The position numbers and the translations under genes are program-made. From an uncultured Verrucomicrobiota bacterium (GTDB lineage Bacteria > Verrucomicrobiota > Verrucomicrobiia > Opitutales > Seribacteraceae), in NCBI GenBank assembly GCA_902612125.1, contig CACMBV010000004.1, positions 1 through 64,000 on the forward strand: DNA of 64,000 nt, given 5' to 3'. Below, piece by piece: positions 9,169-18,107 of this stretch. The notes beneath the pieces were generated by a model. It saw nothing but the letters and a program-made list of their open reading frames with translations, did not search any database and had not been told where the DNA came from. How positions within the stretch are numbered: the stretch's first letter is position 1; every line of letters starts with the position of its first letter.

Positions 9169-9996
9169 ATGCTATCAGTTTCTGCATATATACCATGCTT
9201 TAATAATGAAGAAACAATACAGCAAACTATCAAAAGTGTACAGTTACAGAATTTTGTCCCGAGGGAAATATTTGTAATTGATGATGGTTCAGAGGATGAC
9301 TCTATTAATCTAGCAAAGAAAGCAGGTGTTAGAGTTGTTGAAAATAAAGAAAATAAAGGTAGAGGTTGGATTAGAAATCAAGCTATGATTATTTCTAGGT
9401 ATGAATATGTGTTATGCGTAGATGCAGGTAAAAAGATAGAATCTGATTTTTTAGAAAAAGGGTTAAAATGGTTTAAAAATAATAATGTAGCTGCGGTCTT
9501 TGGTAGTTTAAATCAAAAAAAACCACGGACTGCAGCAGAAAGATGGAGAGGTATTTATCTTTACAACGAAAGAATCCAAATTCCAATAATCCAAGAGGAC
9601 CCACCTTTCATAACTTTCGCCGCTATAGTCAGAAAATCTAAAATTATGAAAACCGGAAATTATAATATTCAATACACTCATACGGAAGATCTCGAACTAG
9701 GTAATAGATTAAAAAAAGCAGGTTTTAAAATCATTTCCGATGGAAGACTAAGATGTTTAACAATAAAGTCGTGTACGACCAAGGAGATTTTAAACAGATA
9801 TTGGCGATGGAATCTTGGAGAAAAAGAAGATTTATCTTTATCAGGATACATTAAGAAAATTAACTACTCGTTTAAAGAAATGGTATATTATGATATAAAA
9901 GATAGAGACTGGAAAAGAGCATTAATAAGTCTATTATCTCCTCATTATGAATTTTGGAAAACTGTTATAAAAAAAATAAAGATTGAAAATAGATAA
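9169..9996 (+). CDS. Family 2 glycosyltransferase
   Basis: A 275-residue soluble GT-A enzyme. SAYIPCFNNEETIQQTI and VIDDGSEDDS mark the nucleotide-binding half. The metal motif position reads VDAGKKI (DxG rather than DxD), a modest departure from the family. HTEDLELGNRLKKAGF is the usual acceptor/base segment (ED near residue 171). No membrane helix is seen. It probably adds one residue of the repeat unit on the cytoplasmic side. It overlaps the next gene by 14 bases. Confidence 0.82.
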   Translation: MLSVSAYIPCFNNEETIQQTIKSVQLQNFVPREIFVIDDGSEDDSINLAKKAGVRVVENKENKGRGWIRNQAMIISRYEYVLCVDAGKKIESDFLEKGLKWFKNNNVAAVFGSLNQKKPRTAAERWRGIYLYNERIQIPIIQEDPPFITFAAIVRKSKIMKTGNYNIQYTHTEDLELGNRLKKAGFKIISDGRLRCLTIKSCTTKEILNRYWRWNLGEKEDLSLSGYIKKINYSFKEMVYYDIKDRDWKRALISLLSPHYEFWKTVIKKIKIENR

Positions 9997-10816
9997 AATA
10001 ATTACAATGGCAAATAAATCGGTTGAAATAAGATTTAATGCCATGGTAAGATCATTAAGAGCAGTCGGTTGTTCATTGCCAGTAAAAGTAATTCCTTTTA
10101 ATGATAAGCTTTTCAATTTACCAGACGGTTGTAAATGGTGGAAAGACGAAAAACTATTTAAGTGGATAAAAAATAATCGTAGTCCTAACTTTCATAAAAA
10201 ATATTTAATACTTACAGAATCTAACTACCAGTTTGTCGATCCAGATATTATTTTTTTAAAAAATCCTCAGGTAGTTCTTAGTAAATACCACGGATTTATA
10301 ACAAGTTGTGGCCATTGGAATAATCCAGAAAATACTGTAACGGTGCATTCAGAAAGAATTTTTAAAAATTATAGCACTACATGGCCATCATTATGTTTTA
10401 ATGGAGGACAATTTGCATGTGATCAAAAATTATATGAGATAGATTCAATCATTAAAATATCAGAAAATAATGATTACAGAGAAACACTAATTCATTGTGA
10501 AACAGACCAGCCTCCACTTAATTTACTTGTCTTGTTATCTGGAGTAAAAATCAAAAACCTAACACTACCACCTTATTCCATGGCATCAACTTGGTCTGGA
10601 GACTATGATAATGATTATAGGAGGTATTGGACAACTGAAAATAAAACACCATACATAATTCATTGGGCAGGTGACAAAAACAAACTTAATAAGCCAATAG
10701 ACAAGTTGTTTTTAAACTATCTCTCTACCGATGAAATTAATTTAATTAAAAACAATCAAGTTAATCAAAATTTATTAATGAAAATAAAAACGGTAGTTAA
10801 AGATTTTATCCGGTAA
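9983..10816 (+). CDS. GT-A-like nucleotide-diphospho-sugar transferase, function not known
   Basis: A 277-residue protein with the feel of a GT8/GT-A fold. It has an N-terminal IITMANKSVEIRFNAMVRSL strand-helix, the acidic pair in FVDPDIIFLKNP (like the DxD site), CETDQPPLN, and a late IIHWAGDKNKLNKP in which His-Trp-Ala-Gly resembles the C-terminal His of GT8 enzymes. The TTG at 9983 overlaps the previous gene; the ATG at 10,007 would cut the first strand, so TTG or one of two nearby ATA codons is likelier. It is set among glycosyltransferases and probably is one. No exact family is recognised. Confidence 0.6.
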   Translation: MKIDKIITMANKSVEIRFNAMVRSLRAVGCSLPVKVIPFNDKLFNLPDGCKWWKDEKLFKWIKNNRSPNFHKKYLILTESNYQFVDPDIIFLKNPQVVLSKYHGFITSCGHWNNPENTVTVHSERIFKNYSTTWPSLCFNGGQFACDQKLYEIDSIIKISENNDYRETLIHCETDQPPLNLLVLLSGVKIKNLTLPPYSMASTWSGDYDNDYRRYWTTENKTPYIIHWAGDKNKLNKPIDKLFLNYLSTDEINLIKNNQVNQNLLMKIKTVVKDFIR

Positions 10817-11671
10817 ATGCATAGTGATATCCAGTTATCGATAGTAATACCTACCTATCAAAGAATTAATGATCTCATAGTATGTGTAGAAAAAATTACC
10901 GAGTCATGTAAATATGTAAAAAACATATGCTATGAAATTGTAATAAGTGATGATGAATACTCGAAAACTACACAAAGCATTGCTAGTATATTCCCAAATG
11001 TGAAAATCATTCGAGGGCCAAATAAAGGCCCTGCTGCTAATCGTAACAATGGTGTAAAACATGCAAAAGGTGAATGGATCATATTTACAGATGATGATTG
11101 TGTTCCAGATAAAAACTGGATTAGCGAAATCACACGAACCATAAAGAACAAACGTAAAATAGTTGGTATAGAAGGTGCGATTCATCCTCTTTACCATACA
11201 AAATGTAACCTAGATGAATGTCCCGTTAACCTTAGTGGAGGTAATTTTTGGTCAGCAAATATAGCAATCAATAAGAAAGTTTTTGATGAAATAGGCGGGT
11301 TCGATGAAAACTACAAGTTTGCAGCATACGAAGACATGGACATTTATTACCGCTTAAGGGAAAAAGGCGAAGTACCATTTATCAAAAAAATAATCGTGTA
11401 CCATCCTCCCCGGATTGCTACGATCTATGGTTCCATCAAAAAAATGACTAGAATATGTGAATCGTTTGCTTATCACCTGAATAAAAATGGCGATTATCTA
11501 AATTTAGAAAATAATACTGATAAAATTAAGTACTATATAAATCTAAATTTACATTTTCTTCTGCACTATCTTAAAGTTCTCAATTTAAAACAGAGTTTTC
11601 TTAAATTTATGTATATAATTATTGGAACGCATATCTTCCTTTTTTTTTTAAATAAAAAGATAAATATTTGA
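10817..11671 (+). CDS. Family 2 glycosyltransferase with galactosyltransferase-type C-terminus
   Basis: A 284-residue GT-A protein: SIVIPTYQRINDL, PNKGPAANRNNGVKHAKGEWIIFTDDDC split over residues 70-97 with the metal motif DDDC, then GGFDENYKFAAYEDMDIYYRLREKG, the usual acceptor region with ED as catalytic base. The far C-terminus has a hydrophobic run encoded partly by ten T in a row (11,640-11,649), ending IFLFFLNKKINI, perhaps a membrane contact. It abuts the preceding stop and ends in a TTGA overlap with the next gene. Confidence 0.85.
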   Translation: MHSDIQLSIVIPTYQRINDLIVCVEKITESCKYVKNICYEIVISDDEYSKTTQSIASIFPNVKIIRGPNKGPAANRNNGVKHAKGEWIIFTDDDCVPDKNWISEITRTIKNKRKIVGIEGAIHPLYHTKCNLDECPVNLSGGNFWSANIAINKKVFDEIGGFDENYKFAAYEDMDIYYRLREKGEVPFIKKIIVYHPPRIATIYGSIKKMTRICESFAYHLNKNGDYLNLENNTDKIKYYINLNLHFLLHYLKVLNLKQSFLKFMYIIIGTHIFLFFLNKKINI

Positions 11672-12405
11672 AATTTATTTTAATAAACTTCCTTTCAAAA
11701 TATCCATGGTTATACAAGACTATCCTAGAGATATGTAATTCAGATAATTACGAAAAAATCTTATATCTCAACCAAGTCAAGAAAGGTCAAACCGTATTCG
11801 ACATAGGTGCTAATGTTGGTAATTTCACAATATTATTCAGTAATATCGTAGGAAAACAAGGTAAAGTATTTTCCTTTGAAGCAGTACCTAAGACTTTCGA
11901 ATATCTTTCGAGAAATGTTGAATCATTAAAAATTCATAATGTCATTTTAGAAAACTTAGCAATTGGGGATAAACAGGGGAATTTCAATATATATACCCCT
12001 GGGAACGATTCAGGACAATCATCACTAATGATACACAATAAAGGATCATGGAAAAATAGCGATATTCAAAAAGTCACATGTAGCATGGTCACATTGGATA
12101 AGTATATTAAAAAAAATAATATTGAACGACTAGACTTCATAAAATGTGACATCGAAGGTGCAGAACTCCTTGCACTTAAGGGAATGACCCAAATTCTAAA
12201 CAGACACAGACCCAAATTGTTATTAGAAGTGAACGACAAATGGACTAAATCTTTTGGCTATACTTCACATGATTTGATAGTTTTTTTAAAAGAAGTTGGT
12301 TACAAGACTTTTTTTAAAGTAGATAAAAGACCAATCATCCTTTCCGATAATGACCTGAAGAATCTTCACCAATGCAATGATTGGGCAAATATATTTTGTA
12401 TCTAA
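11668..12405 (+). CDS. FkbM family methyltransferase
   Basis: A 245-residue SAM-dependent methyltransferase with motif I TVFDIGANVGNFTILF (residues 42-58), FSFEAVPKTFEYL (motif II acidic residue) and the FkbM hallmark DFIKCDIEGAELLALKGM. In polysaccharide loci such enzymes O-methylate sugar residues. The TTG start sits inside the stop of the previous gene (TTGA). A second FkbM gene follows at once, so the two may methylate different positions. Target unknown. Confidence 0.85.
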   Translation: MKFILINFLSKYPWLYKTILEICNSDNYEKILYLNQVKKGQTVFDIGANVGNFTILFSNIVGKQGKVFSFEAVPKTFEYLSRNVESLKIHNVILENLAIGDKQGNFNIYTPGNDSGQSSLMIHNKGSWKNSDIQKVTCSMVTLDKYIKKNNIERLDFIKCDIEGAELLALKGMTQILNRHRPKLLLEVNDKWTKSFGYTSHDLIVFLKEVGYKTFFKVDKRPIILSDNDLKNLHQCNDWANIFCI

Positions 12406-13283
12406 TTATTTCCTTAAATAACATTCCTTCGTTTCTCAAAAGACATTCATTTATTAAAATGATGTTAAAAGCAGGGTTTCTGTATCCTGTACAAGAAATC
12501 TCATTTAATGGAAATAGCAAAATCTATATTGATTTAAATGATCCGGAACCAAGAAATGTTTATTTGAAAGGAGAGTTTGATCCTTTTTTTTTTAATGTTG
12601 CATCTACTTTCCTAAAATCAGGCAGTCATTTTTTTGATATTGGAAGTAATGTAGGTTTCTGTTCTTTCGGTTTAACATTCCAAGTTTCAACTTCTGTTAA
12701 TTTTCATTTATTTGAAGCGAATAAAAATCTCTTTTCTCTACTTCTTAAATCAAGAAATCTCTATCCTAATTGGAATTTTTCAATTAATAATGTCTGTGTT
12801 TCAGATAAGTTTGGAGACTCATCATTTTCAGTGGTAGAGGAACAAACTGGACAATCCTATGTATCTGAAAATTCAAGTACGAATTTTAAAATCAACAATC
12901 TTTTAATTGATGAGTATTGTATTAAAAGAAATATTAAAACAATAGATTTCATGAAATTAGACATAGAAGGATACGAACTCAATGCTTTGAAAGGTGCATC
13001 TACCTTGCTTAAAAATAAACAAATTAAATCGATATACATAGAAATTATACCAGAAAATCTTAATCGCTATAAACTTACTCATATTGATATACTAAACTAC
13101 TTAGAAAAATTTGATTACAATTTCTACTTTTGTAAGAGTGAGGATAAGTATTTATTAAAAAAAGATGTAATAAAGTTTCGAAACTTAGAACTTCTTCCAT
13201 TCAACCCAATTGAATATCCTGTGAATTACAGTACAGATATTTTGTCACTCCCAAAGAATAAAGAAGTGAGTTATGGTAACTAA
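12381..13283 (+). CDS. FkbM family methyltransferase
   Basis: A 300-residue protein. The SAM-binding motif reads HFFDIGSNVGFCSFGL near residues 83-98 and the FkbM signature is DFMKLDIEGYELNALKGAS near 190-208. Starts at TTG 12,381 or 12,396 overlap the previous gene; an ATG at 12,459 is also possible because the first 25 residues are poorly conserved in this family. A run of ten T (12,584-12,593) lies early in the gene, where slippage would truncate the protein. It overlaps the next gene by 11 bases. Confidence 0.82.
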   Translation: MGKYILYLIISLNNIPSFLKRHSFIKMMLKAGFLYPVQEISFNGNSKIYIDLNDPEPRNVYLKGEFDPFFFNVASTFLKSGSHFFDIGSNVGFCSFGLTFQVSTSVNFHLFEANKNLFSLLLKSRNLYPNWNFSINNVCVSDKFGDSSFSVVEEQTGQSYVSENSSTNFKINNLLIDEYCIKRNIKTIDFMKLDIEGYELNALKGASTLLKNKQIKSIYIEIIPENLNRYKLTHIDILNYLEKFDYNFYFCKSEDKYLLKKDVIKFRNLELLPFNPIEYPVNYSTDILSLPKNKEVSYGN

Positions 13284-15072
13284 AACCAAACTGTTCAATA
13301 TATTAAATAATTCAAAACTTGCAGTATTAACATTGTTCGCTTTACCGATTCTATCTTGTGTTTTAGCGATTGGAATCATTCCTATGGTAGTCGATTCAGA
13401 TAATGGATTGATGATGAGTGCATTAGAGCAATATCACTCAAAGCAAGTATCTCAAATTCACACGTTTACAGGTGTCTCTCCATACGATTTATCTAAAAAT
13501 GTAAATGTATGGATAAGTTGGTATACTCCAGGAGTTAGTCTATTATTTTACCCCGCTAAATACTTACCTTTTTCATTAGGTGATTCAATCCGACTTTTAG
13601 GGTTGTTTTATTACCTGTTAGGTCTTTGGGGCTGGTTCAGCACTTGGAAGTACCTTAAAGGGCATGTTTTTAGTCTATGGATGATGGTGTTTACGGGCTT
13701 TGTTTATTATCAACGTATTGGTGGATTACTTTATCTACACGCAGATGTTTTACCATTTTGTATATTTCCATGGCTTTTATTATGGGGATTAAATCTTATA
13801 AATTACTGTCATAAATGTACCGGGATTTCTTTCATGGATTCATTACGATTACATACAAGATCCATCACTTTCGGTTTAAGTTGCGGATTAGTCTATTGGT
13901 TAAAATACTCGGGTTTTATATCGATTGCTGCACTGTTAACAGGCGTATGCTTGTGGATACTTATAAAGTGTAAGAATTTCCCCCTTCTGAAAAGAATATT
14001 TGTCTGCTCATCAATTTCTACTGCTTTATTACCTGTGATTCTATTGAATCTCATAAACTTACATTTTTCAGGAGTTTACAGTCTAGCCGACGAAGCTAAT
14101 ACAGCTGGATTCAATCAAAATACAGTTGGTTTTATTGATCTCTTTTTTTCAATCATTGTTGGCCCAGGATTAAGTCTTTTCAATTTCCACAGCATTGCAC
14201 AACATTTCTTTTGTTTCATGGATCCCACCTTTCCTTTTTTAAAAATATTTGGTGATTTTTCGGATCGAATCGTATGGATGCCATTATTAGCAATTCCTCT
14301 AATTTCTTTTTTTTATTATTTATTTTGGAAGTCTAAACGCCATTTTTCCACTGAAACTTACTGGTTAGCCACGAACATTTGGATTATCACCTTTTCATTG
14401 ATGGGTTTTATGAGTTGGTACATTGGTTGCCATTACATAAATATGGGGGTACGCTACACATCTGTTTTCATTTTCTTGTTTCATTTAATAATTACGGAAA
14501 CACTCATAAATGAATTTCATCACTACAAAAAATACACAAAAGTATTTGTTTTCTTTTGCGTTTTTATATTTGTTATCACACCTGGAATTTTTGAATCATT
14601 CAGATCATTTCGAGGAATGTTCTTTGATTCAAAATTAGTTACATACAAATCATCAGAAAAGAATTTATACTTTCATTATCTTGCTAAAGATGACTTAAAA
14701 GAAGTAATTGAAGAAGTTGATAGTCTTACTTTAAGACCTAACGATATTGTTGCTGTAGCTCATAATTTGGAGACTACAAATTTCGGAGCCTGGATTGAAT
14801 TTTCAAATAAAAGAATTCTTCCGCTTTGTTCAGTTGATGATGCACTCAAGCATGTTTACCATGGCAAAGCCAATTGCTTTAGCAAAAGTCCTTTTAATTC
14901 TTCTGAAAATTTACGGGTAATATTAGTCCTCTCTCAAGAATTTCTGAATGTAGAGGATGATATGCTACAGATAATCAAAACTCGATTTCCTCAAGCAACT
15001 GAATGGCATACCACGCAAAAGAGTTTGAAAAAAAACCGTGCACAAATTTGGTATACAGATCTAAAGGTTTAG
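13273..15072 (+). CDS. Large polytopic membrane protein, possible GT39/GT87-like glycosyltransferase
   Basis: A 599-residue protein. The N-terminus has one helix (about 17-40) and then a periplasmic-type loop with VVDSDNGLMMSALEQYH and WISWYTPGVSLLFYPAKYL, followed by about ten further helices to residue 445 and a soluble tail of about 150 residues. The first loop carrying an Asp near the end of helix 1 and a WYTPG element resembles polyprenyl-phosphate-sugar-dependent GT-C enzymes. This is inference; no signature strong enough to name a family is seen. The setting between methyltransferases and an aminotransferase supports a role in building or decorating the glycan. Confidence 0.6.
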   Translation: MVTKTKLFNILNNSKLAVLTLFALPILSCVLAIGIIPMVVDSDNGLMMSALEQYHSKQVSQIHTFTGVSPYDLSKNVNVWISWYTPGVSLLFYPAKYLPFSLGDSIRLLGLFYYLLGLWGWFSTWKYLKGHVFSLWMMVFTGFVYYQRIGGLLYLHADVLPFCIFPWLLLWGLNLINYCHKCTGISFMDSLRLHTRSITFGLSCGLVYWLKYSGFISIAALLTGVCLWILIKCKNFPLLKRIFVCSSISTALLPVILLNLINLHFSGVYSLADEANTAGFNQNTVGFIDLFFSIIVGPGLSLFNFHSIAQHFFCFMDPTFPFLKIFGDFSDRIVWMPLLAIPLISFFYYLFWKSKRHFSTETYWLATNIWIITFSLMGFMSWYIGCHYINMGVRYTSVFIFLFHLIITETLINEFHHYKKYTKVFVFFCVFIFVITPGIFESFRSFRGMFFDSKLVTYKSSEKNLYFHYLAKDDLKEVIEEVDSLTLRPNDIVAVAHNLETTNFGAWIEFSNKRILPLCSVDDALKHVYHGKANCFSKSPFNSSENLRVILVLSQEFLNVEDDMLQIIKTRFPQATEWHTTQKSLKKNRAQIWYTDLKV

Positions 15073-15082
15073 ATTTCACAAT

Positions 15083-16384
15083 ATAAAATACTTCGACTCA
15101 AATTTAATAGCTAGGAATAGACCGCTACCTCGGTTTAGGATTTATACAAATTTTAGAACCTACCTAATTGGGCTCAAAGGATTATTTAAAATAAAACACT
15201 TTAACAGCGACAGAGTAGGAATTCTTGAAAAAGAAATCAGCCATTATGTTGGTGCAAAGTATTGTATTGCAATGCCTCAAGCAAGGGTCGGTATATACTT
15301 TGCAATTAAAAATATTGTTGGTAAAAAAAGAAAAATTCTTCTTTCCCCTTACACAATACACGATGTTGTTAACATGGTTTTATGTGCAGGTGGAATACCT
15401 GAGTTCATAGAACTTGAAAGCACAACATGTAATTTAGATCCAAATAAAGCAATTGAACAAATTGATGAAGAAACTGCAGCCGTAATGGTTACTCATCTTC
15501 ACGGATTTGGAGTAGATTTAAATAAATTGAAGACAATATGTTGTTCCAAGGGAATTCCTCTAATCGAAGACGCAGCACAAGCATTTGGAACCATAGTAAA
15601 TGGTTCACATGTAGGAACTATTGGAGATATAGGAATATACAGTTTTGGTATGTATAAAAACCTAAACTCTTTTCAGGGAGGAATGTTGGTCACTAAACAT
15701 AAAGAAATTTATGAAAAGATTAAGAACGATATTTGCGATCTTGCTGTTTTGGATAACTTCTCATACTTGAAAAAAGTTCTGAACGCATTTGTTACTGACT
15801 TAGTAACATTTCCACTATTCTTCAAGCACTTCACCTATAAAATCTTTCGCTTTGGACACTTGAAACGTGTAGAATTTTTAAATAAGCGTGTAAGAGTTGA
15901 AGATAACCCTCGTAAAAAAGAGAATATACCAAACTCGTACCTGAAAGGTATGAATAACATTCAAGCAGAGATTATTCTGAATAATTTAAAGTATGTAAAA
16001 AATAATAACAAAAAAAGGATTGATTTTGCAAAGCTGTATTTCAACAAACTAAAGAAAATACAACACATTCAAATTGCACCTTTTCATCGAGACTTTAAAC
16101 ACACATACTCTTACTACACCATACAGTATGACAAGAGAGATGATTTAGTTGATTATTTAATGTTGAATGGTTGTGACCTAGCTATTCAACATATCAAAAA
16201 CTGTGCAGACTTAGAATGCTTCAAGGACTACAGGAAAAGACTACCAATTGCTAGATCAGTGGCAAGAAAGACTATTCTATTACCATGTTACTCTCGTTAT
16301 AGCGAAACTGATATAAAAAGGAATGTATTTTACATAGAAAAATACTTTAAGGAACATAAAAAAAAGATTAGCAGTTATAGGTAG
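15083..16384 (+). CDS. DegT/DnrJ/EryC1/StrS family aminotransferase; no canonical start codon
   Basis: The frame is open from 15,065 to the TAG at 16,382-16,384. EDAAQAFGT and the lysine segment YSFGMYKNLNSFQGG identify a PLP-dependent sugar aminotransferase. The first ATG, at 15,272, falls inside the conserved core (CIAMPQARVGIY), so about 55 normal N-terminal residues lie upstream. These read as coherent protein (RPLPRFRIYTNFRTYL, then VGILEKEISHYVGAKY), but contain no ATG, GTG, TTG or CTG; ATA at 15,083 or 15,107 is the likeliest initiator. I give 15,083 with low certainty. With the formyltransferase at 18,108 it may make an N-formylated amino sugar. Confidence 0.75.
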   Translation: MKYFDSNLIARNRPLPRFRIYTNFRTYLIGLKGLFKIKHFNSDRVGILEKEISHYVGAKYCIAMPQARVGIYFAIKNIVGKKRKILLSPYTIHDVVNMVLCAGGIPEFIELESTTCNLDPNKAIEQIDEETAAVMVTHLHGFGVDLNKLKTICCSKGIPLIEDAAQAFGTIVNGSHVGTIGDIGIYSFGMYKNLNSFQGGMLVTKHKEIYEKIKNDICDLAVLDNFSYLKKVLNAFVTDLVTFPLFFKHFTYKIFRFGHLKRVEFLNKRVRVEDNPRKKENIPNSYLKGMNNIQAEIILNNLKYVKNNNKKRIDFAKLYFNKLKKIQHIQIAPFHRDFKHTYSYYTIQYDKRDDLVDYLMLNGCDLAIQHIKNCADLECFKDYRKRLPIARSVARKTILLPCYSRYSETDIKRNVFYIEKYFKEHKKKISSYR

Positions 16385-17987
16385 TGGTCCATCTGGAGTA
16401 GCAACAGCATCAGCACTCCTGAAGGACGGCAACGAGGTGGTTATGTTCGACTTCGGTAACGAAAAAAACGAGGAAGCTGAAAAATTAAAACAAAAGCTCA
16501 AGGCAAATAATTGTGATAATAGCGACTTAGAATCACTAAAACCAAAAATCAGTAGTGATAGTCCATTTAAAATTTCCCTTAATTTTATTAAAGCACTATT
16601 AGGAAAATCGGGCGTTTTAAATTTAACAGACAAGCCAAGTTTTGGATCAAATTATGTATATAAAGATATAGAATGGGGAATACCATTAAAATGTAATGAG
16701 AATATAGCACGTTCTCTAGCAAAATCGGGACTTAGTAATGTATGGGGAGCGACATGTTATCCACTTACTAAAGATGATTACCATAAATGGCCAATATCAA
16801 TGAAAGATATGGACACTCACTACAGATCAGTTAGTAAACTTTTGTCAATAACAGAAGCAAATGATTGTCTAAATACTTTTTATCCGAAGTACAGAGATGA
16901 GAACAGACTCGTTACATTAAATAAGAATAGCGAAATAATATATAAAAAATGGGTTAAGAACAAAGATCTTCTAGTAAAAGAATTTATTTGGGGTGGTAGA
17001 TCTAGATTAGCAGTAAAAACAAAGGAAGAACAAGGTTCAAATAAATGCGTTTATTGCGGACATTGCCTTAGTGGTTGCCCGCATGACGCCATATACAAAT
17101 CAGAATATACAGTAAGTGTTTTAAACAAAAGTGAAAGATTCACATACAAAAGACCATTCTTACTGAATAAATTTTTCGAAAAAAATGATAAAGTAAAGTT
17201 GAGCCTTCTAAATATTGACGAAAATAAAGAATCTAATGAAACTTATGATTCAATATTTCTTTCGACTGGAGTTTTATCAACATTGAGAATAATTGATGAA
17301 TCAATTGATACAGAAAGTAACAATTTTAAGTTATTAGATAATGATTTATACCTTATACCATGTATGAATTTTGAAGGAAGTAAAGAGAGATTAAGTGTAG
17401 ATTTCACATTAAATCAATTAAGTATGAGATTAATCACCGAAGGAACAGCATGTCATATACAGTTATACAATATGAGTAATACAATTATTGACCGTTTTCG
17501 TCCACTCCTAAATATAATCCCAAATTATTTTCAAGAAACTGCACAAAACTATCTACAGAATATATTTATACTTTTTGTTTATTTTCCAAGCGATTACTCA
17601 GCAAATATAAATGCACAAGTATTAAAAGATAAGAATATAAATAAAATTCATTTAACATTTGAAAGAAATAAAAGGAGTAATACTCTAATTAAGCGAGTGT
17701 ATAAAAAGTTACTTAATAACCGTAAACAACTTGGAATTACTCCAATTGGGCCGTACTTTCCAGCAAGTCGAAGTGCAGCGAGCCTTAGTCACTTAAGTGG
17801 AGGAATACCAATGAAAAAGAATCCCAAAAAGTTTGAAACTTCTCTTAATGGCCTTCTACATGGTACTAATAATGTCTACATAACAGATGGTACTTCTATG
17901 CCATTCTTACCTTCTCAAAATTCTACAATGACAATTATGGCAAATGCACATCGGGTAGCAACAATTTACAACAAACAATTATTATAA
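16356..17987 (+). CDS. GMC-family FAD oxidoreductase with ferredoxin-like cysteine motif; ATA start
   Basis: About 543 residues. The N-terminus RLAVIGSGPSGVATA is an FAD dinucleotide motif. The C-terminal part (SHLSGGIPM, then GTNNVYITDGTSMPFLPS and a Thr-rich TMTIMANAHRVA) is that of glucose-methanol-choline oxidoreductases, including a His in the active-site position. In between, near residues 231-242, is CVYCGHCLSGCP, a C-x2-C-x2-C-x3-C-P pattern like a 4Fe-4S site. The usual start would precede the FAD motif; the only initiator there is ATA at 16,356 (a 29-base overlap with the aminotransferase). The GTG at 16,437 would remove the FAD site. Substrate unknown, probably a sugar or lipid-linked alcohol. 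Confidence 0.72.
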   Translation: MKKRLAVIGSGPSGVATASALLKDGNEVVMFDFGNEKNEEAEKLKQKLKANNCDNSDLESLKPKISSDSPFKISLNFIKALLGKSGVLNLTDKPSFGSNYVYKDIEWGIPLKCNENIARSLAKSGLSNVWGATCYPLTKDDYHKWPISMKDMDTHYRSVSKLLSITEANDCLNTFYPKYRDENRLVTLNKNSEIIYKKWVKNKDLLVKEFIWGGRSRLAVKTKEEQGSNKCVYCGHCLSGCPHDAIYKSEYTVSVLNKSERFTYKRPFLLNKFFEKNDKVKLSLLNIDENKESNETYDSIFLSTGVLSTLRIIDESIDTESNNFKLLDNDLYLIPCMNFEGSKERLSVDFTLNQLSMRLITEGTACHIQLYNMSNTIIDRFRPLLNIIPNYFQETAQNYLQNIFILFVYFPSDYSANINAQVLKDKNINKIHLTFERNKRSNTLIKRVYKKLLNNRKQLGITPIGPYFPASRSAASLSHLSGGIPMKKNPKKFETSLNGLLHGTNNVYITDGTSMPFLPSQNSTMTIMANAHRVATIYNKQLL

Positions 17988-18107
17988 CAATTTAGATAAT
18001 TACTAATTCTGCTCAAAAATAATGAGCTTATTATGTTAATTTATTAAAAGTTTTTAAAAGTAGAAAATTAGAAAGAAATTACTGCATTAACTATTAATTT
18101 TTAAGAT

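Noticed and set aside
17041-17090. Separate small ferredoxin gene at the Cys motif
   Set aside because: The cysteines lie in the middle of a continuous GMC oxidoreductase frame with no start or stop around them.
18022-18037. Imperfect 16-bp palindrome ATAATGAGCTTATTAT in the gap before the formyltransferase gene
   Set aside because: Two mismatches in a region this rich in A and T are expected by chance; no supporting context.
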